Assembly (NCBI RefSeq): GCF_022539505.1
Contig: NC_061512.1
Coordinates: forward strand, 156,347,962-156,411,961
DNA from: Lolium rigidum
Lineage: Eukaryota; Streptophyta; Magnoliopsida; Poales; Poaceae
DNA: 64,000 nucleotides
Direction: 5' to 3'
Shown: positions 24,397 through 35,525 of the stretch, in pieces
Layout of the letters: the number at the start of each line of letters is the position of its first letter
Numbering within the stretch: position 1 is the stretch's first letter
Position numbers and translations under genes: made by a program
The notes under the pieces: generated by a model
Seen by the model: only the letters and a program-made list of their open reading frames with translations
Told to the model about the DNA's origin: nothing
Databases searched by the model: none

Positions 24397-24404
24397 TCTT
24401 TAGC

Positions 24405-24880
24405 TTCTTTTTCTTCCTGTCTGCTATTATCCTCCGTGCTGAACATGGCTTGCTTTCCTTTCTCATCGAACATCGGACTGAATCATGCGATAATTTTAGA
24501 GTCATGCAAATATTAATTTTTCGTGAGCAATATGAGCAAATGGAGTTCACTTGGATGCCATTTTTTCCTTTAAGTAAGCCTCGTAATCATCGTGGATTTG
24601 GGTTCGTAAGCGTAGGAGGAGTTGTTCCGATGCAAATCATGTACACGTGTATCCTGATGCATCGTAATGTATACGTGCTCATTTTTGTCTGCCAGGAGAA
24701 CAATCGGAACCAGGATAGTATATCGAGTCGGTCTCATCTTTCCTTGCGTGGCGCCGGTCTGGCCCTTCAAATATGGAGGCCCCGAGGTGGTCGATCAAAA
24801 TATCGCAACGATCGAGATCGAGCGTTCCAATCGAAACCTGACCGATTCTTTCCACATACGAGAGCCCAAGCAAGAGCGCC
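24405..24880 (+). promoter_or_regulatory. 5' flank of the intact SKP1-like gene
   Basis: The 476 bp between the retroposon and the SKP1-like start codon must hold the present promoter. I see no convincing TATA box. The upstream retroposon at 23734-24396 limits the older promoter to this stretch or displaced part of it. Confidence 0.4.
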
Positions 24881-25384
24881 ATGGCTGCGACGACGGCGGA
24901 CGGGAATAAGGCCGACGAGGCCCTGGGCGGCGAGAAGAGCAAGATGATCACGCTGAAGAGCTCCGACGGTGAGCAATTCGAGACGACCCGCGAGGCGGCG
25001 GCGATGTCGCAGACCATCCAGCACCTGATCGAGAACAACTGCATCGACAACGGCGTCCCTCTCCCCAACGTCGACTCTAAAACCCTTGCCATGGTCATGG
25101 AGTACTGCAACAAGCACGTCGCCGACAGTGCCGACGAGGAGGGCCTCAAGAGCTTCGACGAGAGCTTTATCAAGGTGGATCCGGACACGCTGTTCGACAT
25201 CATCCTCGCCGCCAACTATCTGGAAATCAAGGGGCTCCTGGACCTCAGCAGCCAGAGGGTCGCCGACATGATCAAGGGTAAGTCGGCTGAGGAGATTCGG
25301 AAGACGCTCAACATCAAGAACGACTACACGCCGGAGGAGGAGGAGAAGAACCGAAGGGAGAACCCGTGGGCGTTTCGCGATTGA
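24881..25384 (+). CDS. SKP1-like protein (SCF ubiquitin ligase adaptor)
   Basis: 167 residues, single exon, ATG 24881, TGA 25382-25384. SKP1 proteins link CUL1 to F-box proteins in SCF ubiquitin ligases. The N-terminal POZ-type domain is about residues 20-83 ([34 protein letters not shown]). The C-terminal F-box-binding domain is about 104-165 ([54 protein letters not shown]). The length is normal for the family. Departures from the usual pattern are DLSSQ in place of DLTCQ and a tail of AFRD instead of AFE. These, and the tandem broken copy at 19869, mark it as a member of the fast-turnover grass SKP1-like group rather than the core gene. Whether it is expressed cannot be judged here. Confidence 0.93.
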   Translation: MAATTADGNKADEALGGEKSKMITLKSSDGEQFETTREAAAMSQTIQHLIENNCIDNGVPLPNVDSKTLAMVMEYCNKHVADSADEEGLKSFDESFIKVDPDTLFDIILAANYLEIKGLLDLSSQRVADMIKGKSAEEIRKTLNIKNDYTPEEEEKNRRENPWAFRD

Positions 25385-25401
25385 GTAGATGACCTAGCTA
25401 G

Positions 25402-25705
25402 CTCGGGAAAAGATAACTTTGATTCAGCGTAACATGGTAATGCATATCCTGAATGCCAGAGAGCGTCCCCTCTATAATCGATCTCAGGCAACCAAATCCA
25501 TGGCCTAATAATTGCATCACTCTAAAGATAAGAATACAGACAATGAGACAAGCTTATTTAAAAATCTTTTTAACCCATGTACTCCACTTGTGTGCAGAGG
25601 TGCAAAATATTTTTTTTTTTTTGAGAAATGCAGAGGTGCAAATTCACTACGCTTGTATGCAGAGGTGCAAATTCAAACAGGCAGGTGCAAATTCTTGAAT
25701 GGTTC
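25402..25705 (+). repeat. Duplicated 3' flank of the SKP1-like genes, copy 2
   Basis: Aligns with 21351-21607 plus 21889-21900 behind the pseudogene and carries the empty site for the MITE. It differs by extra TGCAGAGGTGCAAA copies near 25593-25671. Confidence 0.9.
25593..25671 (+). repeat. TGCAGAGGTGCAAA direct repeats with an isolated poly-T
   Basis: TGCAGAGGTGCAAA occurs at 25593-25606, 25629-25642 and 25658-25671; the paralogous flank has it once (about 21568). Between the first two lies almost only a run of T's, as if a poly-A tail alone had been inserted with a 14-bp target duplication. The second and third are a short tandem duplication of about 29 bp. Confidence 0.8.
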
Positions 25706-26092
25706 CACAAACATGTGATGCGAGCGATGTATTCTCTACTGAATTTCAAAATATTTGGAACACACGTGGTCTATCCTCTGCAAGAACTCAATAGGAAATC
25801 ATCGATAGGTAGCCATATATCCTTATGCGGTGGGATTTTACATGTTGATAGCACTAACGTTTGAAGGGGTAAATAGCTCCTATGCGACGTCTTTCCGTGG
25901 AATTGTCTGAAACGCAATATTGTTCGCAAGAATGGCTTCTGTGTGGCGTTTCCCGCAGCCCAAATTGCTCTCATGCGACATGGGCCTTAATCGTAGTAGA
26001 GATCGTTATTCGTTTGGATTATGTGAACTAAGCGGTACCGACACAACTTATCCACCTTAGCGCTTACCCTTACTATGTCAGTTAGCATGAGA
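25706..26092. other. Intergenic stretch, nothing recognised
   Basis: No gene, RNA or repeat recognised between the SKP1-like flank and the solo LTR. Confidence 0.55.
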
Positions 26093-26653
26093 CCCACTGT
26101 AACATCCCAATATTTTCAAAAGTTAAAAGTTCATGCATTCATATCATTCTTGCATTAAGTGCATCACATAAAATAACAAACACATGCGGTCAAGCACCGG
26201 AAACCCTAAATCATCGATTTGTCGCCTTATGGTCTTGGTACCATTTTATTTTATTGAGCTTTCAAGTTTGTTTAAAACACCTCTACTATAGTCCCAAATT
26301 AATTCTCTTATTTTTACAAAAATTTAGAAACAAATTTGAGTTAATTCGGAGCTACGGTTTAAAAATTATGCGAGAAACAAAAAGAGAGAAATAGAAAAAA
26401 AAAAGAGGAAACCGGCCGAGTTGGGCCGACCGAGCCGCGCCAGCCCAACCCGGCCGGAGCCAGCCCAGCCGCACCCTGCTCTTTTCTTCTCCCCCACGAG
26501 CTGACAAGGTGGTCCCCACCAGGTCGTCTTCAACCTCCATTCAACAGCCATCAAAGCCATTAACGCTCTTGAAAGCTTCCGTTACAAAACCGGCGATCGC
26601 CGGAGTAACTCTCCCCCATCAAACCGTCCGCCCCCTGCCCTCCCTAAGCCTCC

Positions 26654-26661
26654 TATAAATA
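26654..26661 (+). promoter_or_regulatory. LTR TATA box
   Basis: TATAAATA preceded by CTCC and followed by a GC-rich leader, the expected U3/R promoter of the long solo LTR. Confidence 0.65.
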
Positions 26662-27360
26662 GCCCCGGCCCTCCTCTCTCTTTTGCGCCACTCATTTCTC
26701 TCTATCGCGCCGCCAGGCTGAGGTAATTGCTCGCCGGAGCAAGTCCCCGGCCGCCACCTTCGGCGACCGTCCCCGGCCGCCCGCGACCTCCCCCGGCCAC
26801 GCAACCCCCGCCCGCGCGTCGGACTCGACGCGGCCGACCCCGTCCGCTCCTTCGCCGTCGCCCGAACCCGCAGTAGTCGCCGCGCCTCCACCGCCCGACC
26901 CCGACCGAGCTCCGGCCGCACCCCACGGCCACCCGGAGCAGCGGCTCGCAGCGCCACCGCCACCATCCGCCTCACCTCGGCGCGCCTCCTCGCGTGGTCG
27001 CCTTCGTCGACGCCAGAGACCGCCGTAGCCGCCGCGCCCTCACCGTCTGAGCCGCCGCCGCGCCAGCACCGCCGGCCGGCAAGGTGAGCTCTTCCCCTTT
27101 TTCTTTTTCTTTTATTCTTTTCTTTTTGCTTTTTAGTTTTAGACCATAGGATTGGATCCAATGGCCCATAAGGCTGATCCGGCCGAACCGGTATTAGCCA
27201 ATAGGGAATCGCCACGTGTCCTGCCCAGTCAGCCTGCCCCAGTCAAAATAGTCAAACTAGTTTCAGATTCATTTTTAAATATCAGATTTGATGTCTAACT
27301 TGTAAAATCCATATAAACTCAACCGTAGGTTCAAATTTAGCAAATGTTATATCGTTGGAA

Positions 27361-29590
27361 AGCTTGTAATATGTATTTTTTTTTGAACAAAGAGAGGCGC
27401 CTGAGGCGCCAATTTCATTCATCTCAAAACACACCATACAGCGTTGATTACAAAGTCCTGGCATACAAAATTTTCCAAAGTAGAAATAGCAGGACAAGTT
27501 GGAGATGAATGAGCTGGACAGATACAACTAAAAATAGGCTGACTTAGGCTCTGCCTAAGTACCTGATGCGCACAGTCATGAGCTACACCATTTAGGTCCC
27601 TTTTAATATGGAATACCTGTGGTGCTAATGCGGCTGAGATGTCAAAAAAGCTGGCCATTGTGTGCCTGGTATTCCAGTGTAGTAGAGGGTGATCAAGCCT
27701 TCGACTTGCTGCTGCCTTGGCGAGAATTTGATTGTCAGTTAAAAAGGTCGGCCTGTTGATGTTGAGTAGCTTCGTCAGTTTTGCAGCTAGTAGCAGTGCT
27801 TTTGCTTCAGCTTGTAGCACCGATGAAGTTAGGGATGTGGATGCTTGAATCATTATAACAAATTGTCGTGCGCCGGCCTTGTAACGGATGAAAACTCCTA
27901 TCCCCGTTGCCATGGTTCCTTTAGCACCTGGGATCTTCTTACATTTCCATGAGGCGTCGCTGAATATAGTTGCACCTGTAATTAATAGATCAGTCCTGAG
28001 TGTGCTACCCTGTTCTGGATCCGCCGTCATCATGTCTGGCTCCTGTGGTAGATTGTCCTGCAGCTTAGAATCAAGTGGAGCATATAATTCAAGATTGTTA
28101 TGAAGAGCCTGAGCATTTAGATTAATCTGATAAGGCTCTCCTTTTTTCCTATCAAAAAGAGCATCATTCCTAGACTTCCAAGTACACCACATAAACGTTA
28201 ATATATTATTTAGTGAAGCATGTGGATGATTCATTTTTAGCAAGTTTAGGATGATTTGGGTTGAAGAGCTGCAATTTTGAATAAGCAGATCAGTTCGAAT
28301 ATACCAAGGAGCAATAAACCATGCTGCTTTGACAAATGGGCAAGTGAAAAACAAATGAATATCATCCTCCTCAAGCCCACACCTGCAACAGAGCTTGCTA
28401 ATGTGTTTGGAATATTTCCCTGCTCTAGCCCCTGTAGGAATTGCCCTTCGAAGGAAGCGCCAAGCGAAAGCCTTGATTCTAGGAATAATTTGCTTATTCT
28501 TCCATACCTGATTGAGCACTTGCTTAGTAGCCAGCGAAACTTCCCTTGGTCTTGGTTCCCCTGAGTCATATAGCCCCTGTAAGCAAGCATAATATGCAGA
28601 TTTGGATGTGCATTTGCCATTAGTAGTAAGATTCCAGCAAAGAAGATCTTGATCCTGAGAGGGTATAATAGAAGTTTGCTTTATAACCTGTGCTGTTGGC
28701 TGACTGAAAAGTGAGTCAATAAGGTTCTCATTCCACACTTTCTGATTGGGAAGCCAAAGATCACTAACTAGCGCAGGATAGACAAAGTTATCTGTCTGAA
28801 TAATTAAGTCGTCATAAATAGTGTTCCACGATTGGCACCAAGGAGAGCTCCATATAGAAATATTTCCTTGAGTAATTTGGTAAAAAGAGTGGACTTTTAG
28901 AAGCGGGAGAACCTTCAGAATCGAAGCCCAAAATGCTGATTTAGGAGCATTGGGTTTGGGCCGCCAAATAGAGGAGTCTTGGAAATACTTAGCTTTGAGA
29001 ACCTTGTGAAGCATGTCATCAGGATTTTGAGCAATGCGCCAAGCCGCCATAAGAATGAGACTTTGATTCACCGCTTGCAGATTACGGATGCCTAAACCTC
29101 CCTCTTTCTTTGGAGTGCAAATATCTTTCCAAGCCCTTAAACAAAGGGCTCGACTAGTTCTTTCTTCTCTTACTCCTGTCCACCAGAAGGATCTAATAAT
29201 GGCTGTGAGTTTGGAGATAAACTTTTTTGAGAACAAAATGTTGGACATATAGTAGACAGGGATTGAGGCAAAAACAGATTGGATTAGCTCAAGTCTGGCC
29301 GCATGAGAAAGCTTGTCTGCCTTATAAGTGCTCAACTTGTTTTTGAATTTGTCTAAGACGAAGTTGTAAGCTGAAGCTCTATCTTTGCCTGGAAGAATAA
29401 GAGGATGTCCGAGGTGAATAAAGGATGTATCAATATTTGGTACTGGGAAGATATGTTTAATGGCTGCTATTGTATTTGGCTGAACATGTTTGCTAAAGAT
29501 GATGCCTGATTTTGACCAATTGGGAGTTTGTCCTGACATGGAACAAAAGGTGTGAAGGATCCTTTTCATGGTTGCAGCTTGTAATATGTA
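27361..29590 (-). mobile_element. 5'-truncated L1-type LINE in the solo LTR
   Basis: The inserted body is 27376-29575. It is flanked by a perfect 15-bp target duplication AGCTTGTAATATGTA (27361-27375 and 29576-29590). A short poly-A tail is seen as T's just after 27375. The element reads on the minus strand, has a 3' UTR of only about 40 bp, and has lost its 5' part, including ORF1, endonuclease and the RT catalytic core. Confidence 0.95.
27419..29575 (-). pseudogene. LINE ORF2 C-terminal part: RT thumb, zf-RVT, RNase H
   Basis: An open frame of about 718 codons is preserved inside the truncated LINE; the first 33 codons of the longer frame, up to 29674, belong to the flanking LTR. In order: the end of the RT palm/thumb (FIHLGHPLI, LSHAARLELIQS, FWWTG, CTPKKEGGLGI); a zinc-binding RT-associated region (CCRCGLEEDDIHLFFTCPFVKAAW); a C-terminal RNase H domain with FSDAS, QAEAKALLLA, FLTDNQ and NGVAHDCAHQ, the usual acidic residues in place. 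Without the RT core it cannot act as a reverse transcriptase. The absence of stops and shifts points to a young insertion. Confidence 0.93.
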
Positions 29591-31809
29591 GAATACAACC
29601 ATGCAGTAACATAGTGTAGGTTCTGTAGAAAGGTTTGCACCATAATTCAAAACAGAGAATTCAACCTTTGGCACTATAAAAATTGTGTAAATTAATACAG
29701 TGGGCCAAATTTTACAATTTTGTACTCTCTGAAATCCTTAGAACATTTAGAACACCATGGAACCAGATTCGATCAACTTTGATACGTGCACAAACTTGCT
29801 TTATCAATTTATGTGTAAATCTGTATTTTGTCGATAATTCAGAATCTATAAATTATTTTTGAGTGAATCCAATTGCTATGGCCTTGTATTACTGTAACCT
29901 ATCCATATATGTTAATTTAAGACTTTACCAAACATAAAACTTGATGTAGCTAATTGTTAGTGGTTTATGTGCGATGCAAATCACTAGTTTTGATAATTAA
30001 GAAAAACCCAATAAAACTTTTATTTCCAGAGAACTTTACCAACCTCCTAAACATCAGAGAAACACTCTTACAACATTTTCACTTCAATTAATTGAGTGAA
30101 ATTAAATCGTGCATATCATGCATGCATACATGTCTATGGTTGTTCATCTAGAATGTTATGTTTATTTTGGATTGTTTGTTTGTTTGTTTGTTTGTTTAGA
30201 TTGTGAAGAAGATCAAGGTTACGCTTGCGGTTGCAGTGTTTGTGCTGGTTGCGTTGATCAATGCAAGTGACATTCAAATTCTATCTATTTTAATTATGCA
30301 TTAGTGTTTTTGAAACTAGTATGCATGTTAGGATTTTGAATTCAAAAGTAAAGTATCATGCTATGCTTAGCAAACCCTAGTAGTGTGTAGCTACTCCTGA
30401 ACCCATTGCTAGGATGCTTCACTTTTTCTTGCAACATCAAATGCCAAGTGTTGTTTTGTTATTGGATGAGAATCTTTGGAAATTTAAAAGTAACAACCCT
30501 AATGAAACACCTGGGTGGATTGGTTGATTGGTGGGCGACTGCTCAGGTCCACGCTCCTAGTCGTAGCTAGTGGGCTAAAGTGGTGAATCCCTGAGAGTTC
30601 GCATTTGTAGAGTGGTCGCTTTTGACTGCACACCTGGTTTTCACCAGGGGATCGTGTGGGGGTTTATTACCTGGGATGGGTTTTAAGCTTGTGAGTTCCA
30701 CTTGTGGTTGGCCACCCAGGATTAAAGAGATTACCATGTCGTCCATGTTTTAGATAGCTTCCAGTGCAGCCTTATGGTATTATGGGCTTTGCCAAGATTA
30801 ATTAAGTTGTGAGGATTCAACTTGTGGCTAGACAGTGGGTGGAGGCGACGGCCAAGGGAACGGGTCTAGTTTGTATGGTTGAATTCTTATTCTGAAAGAT
30901 CTTGTCTCATTCTTCTCTTGGGAAGGGTGGGTCGTAAGGTGAAAGTGCACAACCTCTCAAGAGTTAAACCTAAGATCTTAGCCGTGTCCCCGGTTATGGA
31001 CAATTTGAGCTTCTAGGCAAGGAATGTATGGAAGAATCTCATCATCTTTTCTGAAGTATTTAAAATTTGAACAACCTTGTAACACTCATGGGAGATGTAA
31101 CCATGTGATTATTCTAAAACCCATGGAGGATTTAACCATGGTGTGATTTCATAATGTCATTCAAAGATTTTCAAAATGTTTTGTTTTAAATAAAATATAG
31201 GATAAAATTGGCTTTATGCAAATTAGCCTAAGACTCCACAAGCCAAATATCATGTAGATAGTCATGCCTAAAACTGCCACCAAATAAGTGTCATTTGCCA
31301 GTACATCATTGTACTGACCTCCATTCGTGGGGCTGCATATTCAAACGTGCAGGTTCTTCGGAAGATGAGTACTAATAGGATCTCGAGTCTACATTCCAAC
31401 ATGTCTGCCTGTGGCACATGAAGATAATGAAGGCTCATTGAAGTTTATAGTTTCCGTTGTGTTTGATTGAACTCTTTTATGTGAGCTAGTCCAAGTGACT
31501 ATGCAGTTTGTAAGACTTTGTTTATCTCCTGAGGATCTACGTTGTAATAATTTGATGCTATTGCGATGATTACTATATTTTGTAATGTGTGTGCTATCAG
31601 TGATCCCGGGAATAGCACTATACACAGGTATCTTATCTTTATTAAAAGGTAGGGTGCTACACCCACCTACTGCGGGACCCACAACTTGCCAGTTCATACA
31701 AGATGGGAGTCAGATCTCTCCGGTCGCCCGCACCCGTGCCCGCTTGCCTGCCGCCCCCATTTCTCCTTCGGCGCGCGACTATGTCGACCTTTATTTCAGC
31801 CTCCCGCCC

Positions 31810-32191
31810 CGCATGGCCTAGGTATGGTGAAGTGCCCATGACATCATGTCCTGACTGTCCACGCACCATGTGATTGAAGCGATTGGTCACATCGACGAAG
31901 AAGAATGGGAACTATGTGTGAGAATTTGTGAAGTGCGAGAGCAAGCCCGAGCCGAGAAAGGTTAGATCTGAGTTATCCGTCGGCCTTTTTTGCTCTAATG
32001 TGTGCATATTCTATGATTTGTCTCCGATTTGGGATTTAGGGTTCATGTGTTCCTTTTCAGAATCTGAAAAATTGTAGCCATTTTGAGTGGATGGATGCGT
32101 ATGTTGAGAGGCTTGAAGTGGAGGGTATCAGTAGGGGCGCAACCCGGGAGATCAATGAAGCGCCGGCGGTGGAGAAATTGGGCTCTGCTGC
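31810..32191 (+). pseudogene. GRF-zinc-finger-like gene remnant, 5' part
   Basis: Coding-like sequence CPDCPRTM, then LKRLVTSTKKNGNYV, then EFVKCESKPEP, ends at a donor-like AAG|GTTAGA (about 31969). After an intron of about 90 bp with acceptor TTTTCAG (about 32061) it resumes with CSHFEWMDAYVERL. The Cys/His spacing and the FEW motif fit a plant GRF-type zinc finger protein. In-frame TGA codons lie near 31871 and 31918, and there is a frame break at about 31820. The second exon is cut by E1 at 32191 and continues at 49586. It may be a dead gene or a gene fragment carried by another element. Confidence 0.6.
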
Positions 32192-32576
32192 TGACAAGGG
32201 ATTAACTTGTCAATTCCTACGGATTGTAGACTAGGGTTTTGTTAGATGTAGAGGGCAAGTAGATCTCGAAGGTTTCAGCCGAAAAGTACTCGACGATGTA
32301 AAAACTAAGGTTTGAAAGGCAATGATTCGATACTTTTTGCGTCCCTTGACTCCCCCTTATATAGGAGGTGGAGCCGAGGGTTTCGTATTGTACAAGTTAC
32401 AGAGTCCGGGTAGGTTTCTAACTCCTCCCGCAAGATTACAAATAATGCTTCCTATTACAACTCTAGTTTTCCTTAACAATGTCTTGGACTTCCGAATCTT
32501 CTTATTCTTCGGGTAGTGGGCCTTCAGTAAACCCCGGGTACCATCGTTGGCAGGCCCATTGGGGATGCCTATGTCA
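32192..32576 (-). repeat. E1 3' LTR
   Basis: 385 bp with TG...CA ends, nearly identical to 49201-49585 and related to the solo LTR at 138-524. Confidence 0.95.
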
Positions 32577-33675
32577 GTAGCCCCCAAGATTTTGCTTGAA
32601 TCGCAGAATCAGGGAAAATCTCCACTGTTTATTTTTATTTGACAATGCAATATCTTTCTATATTTCTTTACATAAATTTCTATATTGTACATGGATAATG
32701 GTAGTTGGGGCTAGTTCATCTGACGGATCAGGTACTAGTTAACTGCTCTAGTGGCAATCCGCAAAAACCTATTTCAAAATCACGTCCCTGGACATGATCT
32801 CGGGATACTGGTGTAAACTTCGACGGAGTGCCGCTTAAGGTCTTACCATTCTGTCGAGTCCCAGTTATATTTATTGGGTACCTAACGCGTCCGTTAGGAT
32901 TTTTCTTCGTATCTGTTGATACGGATAAAAGTAGCAAACCGACGTCAGAGACGGCGCCACGCCGCACAGAACGGATATGGGGTCTTACCTTCGCAAATTT
33001 TTGCGGCATTCAGAAATTAATCGCAACTTTGGCGTTCTGAGAATATATTGTCGAGTGCTTATTCGGCTGTTGGAATGGCACATTTTATTGAGTCAAAGAT
33101 GACTTATATTGCTCTCCCGATGGGAGTATATGCGAGTTACTTGTAACTCGAAATATACTTTGTTGCTCTTTTGTCTTTTCTTCTTTATGATTTCATCGGG
33201 CACGCGAACGGCGTTCCCGATGGGAGTAGCCCCCGAGGCTACAGCCAAGGACTTGTGCTTGGTTGTAGGCTCCACGCTTTATGCCGCTATATTCTCGTTC
33301 TCTCCCGAAGTTTTATAATTTCTCGGGTGCGCGAACAGCGCTCCCGATGGGAGTAGCCCCCGAGGCTATGAACAAATATTTGTATTTGATCATAGGCTCA
33401 TGTCATTACTTTTTTGACTTTTTTGATCTTTTCATTTTTTCAAAGTAGCCCCCGAGCATTTGAGCAAAAACTTGTATTTGATCAAAGGCTCTCCGATACT
33501 TTTTCATGTCGCCTTTTTATGCCGCTGTTGAGTCGATTTTTTTCTCTCTGACAAGGTGACGTTATTGCTGACGATAGCCACGATTGCGACTCCGAAAATG
33601 GCGAGAAGTTTTCTCTCACTGCCTTGCGGGCCCAAATTATCCATTGTCTTGACACGTCGTGTAAGTGGGTGACAC
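32577..33675 (-). other. E1 3' untranslated region with PPT-like repeats
   Basis: No gene. Immediately beside the LTR the plus strand reads GTAGCCCCCAAG, that is a polypurine-like CTTGGGGGCTAC on the element strand. The same GTAGCCCCCGAG motif recurs at 33226, 33353 and 33445. Two of the copies sit in a larger unit of about 127 bp (about 33193-33319 and 33320-33445) with CGCGAAC and TCCCGATGGGAGTAG. Confidence 0.85.
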
Positions 33676-35272
33676 TGATATGTCTCCGACGTATCGATAA
33701 TTTCTTATGTTCTATGCCATATTATTGATGATACCTACATGTTTTATGCACACTTTATGTCATATTCGTGCATTTTCTGGAACTAACCTATTAACAAGAT
33801 GCCGAAGTGCCGATTCTTTGTTTTCTGCTGTTTTTGGTTTCAGAAATCCTAGTAACAAAATATTCTCGGAATTGGACGAAACGAAGACCCGAGGGCCTAT
33901 TTCGCCACGAACCTTCCAGAAGACCGAAGAGCATACGAAGTGGGGCCACGAGGTGGCCAAACCACATGGCGGCACGACCAAGGGGGGCCCGCGCCGCCCT
34001 GTGGTGTGGGCCCCTCGTCAGCCCCCCGACTCTGCCCTTCCGCCTACTTAAAGCCTCCGTCGCGAAACCCCGAGGCGAAAAACCACGATACGGAAAACCT
34101 TGCGAGACGCCGCCGCCGCCGATCCCATCTCGGGGGATTACGGAGATCTCCTCCGGCACCCTGCCGGAGAGGGGATTCATCTCCCGGAGGACTCTACACC
34201 GCCATGGTCGCCTCCGGAGTGATGAGTGAGTAGTTCACCCCTGGACTATGGGTCCATAGCAGTAGCTAGATGGTCGTCTTCTCCTCATTGTGCTTCATTG
34301 TTGGATCTTGTGAGCTGCCTAACATGATCAAGATCATCTATACGTAATACTCTATGTTGTGTTTATCGGGATCCGATGGATAGAGAATACCATGTTATGT
34401 TAATTATCAAGTTATTACATATGTGTTGTTTATGATCTTGCATGCTCTCCGTTACTAGTAGAGGCTGCGGCCAAGTTTTTTGCTTTTAACTCCAAGAGGG
34501 AGTATTTATGCTCGATAGTGGGTTCATGCTGCATTGACACCGGGACGGTGACGAGAAAGTTCTAAGGTTGTGTTGTGCTTGTTGCCACTAGGGATAAAAC
34601 ATTGGCGCTATGTCCGAGGATGTAGTTGTTGATTACATTACGCACCATACTTAATGCAATTGTCTGTTGCTTTGCAACTTAATACTGGAAGGGGTTCGGA
34701 CGATAACCTGAAGGTGGACTTTTTAGGCATAGATGCGGTTGGATGGCGGTCTATGTACTTTGTCGTAATGCCCAATTAAATCTCACTATACTTATCATGA
34801 CATGTATGTGCATTGTTATGCCCTCTCTATTTGTCAATTGCCCGACTGTAATTTGTTCACCCAACATGCTTTTATCTTATGGGAGAGACACCTCTAGTGA
34901 GCTGTGGACCCCGGTCCATTCTTTTAATACTGAAATACAAATCTGCTGCAATACTTGTTTTTACTTGTTTTCTTGCAAACAATCATCTTCCACACAATAC
35001 GGTTAATCCTTTGTTACAGCAAGCCGGTGAGATTGACAACCTCACTCGTTTCGTTGGGGCAAAGTACTTTGGTTGTGTTGTGCAGGTTCCACGTTGGCGC
35101 CGGAATCCCTGGTGTTGCGCCGCACTACATCCCGCCGCCATCAACCTTCAACGTGCTTCTTGGCTCCTCCTGGTTCGATAAACCTTGGTTTCTTTGAGGG
35201 AAAACTTGCTGCTGTGCGCATCATACCTTCCTCTTGGGGTTGCCCAACGAACGTGTGAAATACACGCCATCA
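33676..35272 (+). repeat. E2 5' LTR
   Basis: 1597 bp, TG...CA ends, matching 40232-41817. Confidence 0.95.
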
Positions 35273-35282
35273 AGCATATTTT

Positions 35283-35300
35283 ACGGCGCCGTTGCGGGGA
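35283..35300 (+). promoter_or_regulatory. E2 primer-binding site, degenerate
   Basis: CGGCGCCGTTGCGGGGA, 11 nt after the LTR, resembles the tRNA-Asp-type PBS found intact in E3 (TGGCGCCGTTGCCGGGGA), with changes at the first base and one lost C. Confidence 0.7.
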
Positions 35301-35525
35301 GATCAAGACACGCTGCAAGGGGAGTCTCCACTTCTCAATCTCTTTACTTTGTTTTTGTCTTGCTTTATTTTATTTACTACTTTGTTTGCTGCACTTATAT
35401 CAAAACACAAAAAAATTAGTTGCTAGTTTTACTTTATTTACTGTCTTGCACTCTATATCAAAAACACAAAAAATTAGTTTACTTGCATTTACTTTATCTA
35501 GTTTGCTTTATTTACTACTGCTAAA

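Larger units (their letters stand above)
26098..31661 (+). mobile_element. Long solo LTR interrupted by a LINE
   Basis: Starts TGTAACATCCCAA and ends GGTGCTACA, with TG...CA ends and the 5-bp direct repeat CCCAC on both sides (26093-26097 and 31662-31666). After removing the LINE and one copy of its duplication the element is about 3.35 kb, a single long LTR with no internal region. A TATA box (26654-26661) is followed by a GC-rich leader. An unusual feature is a splice-like donor AAG|GTGAGC at about 27083 and an acceptor-like TTTGTTTAG at about 30199, suggesting that a leader intron may be spliced within the LTR. The family is not certain; a long-LTR Gypsy element is likely. Confidence 0.75.

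Noticed and set aside
26619..27215. 198-codon minus-strand frame rich in Arg and Gly
   Set aside because: It is the complement of the GC-rich leader of the long solo LTR, with no protein-like features.
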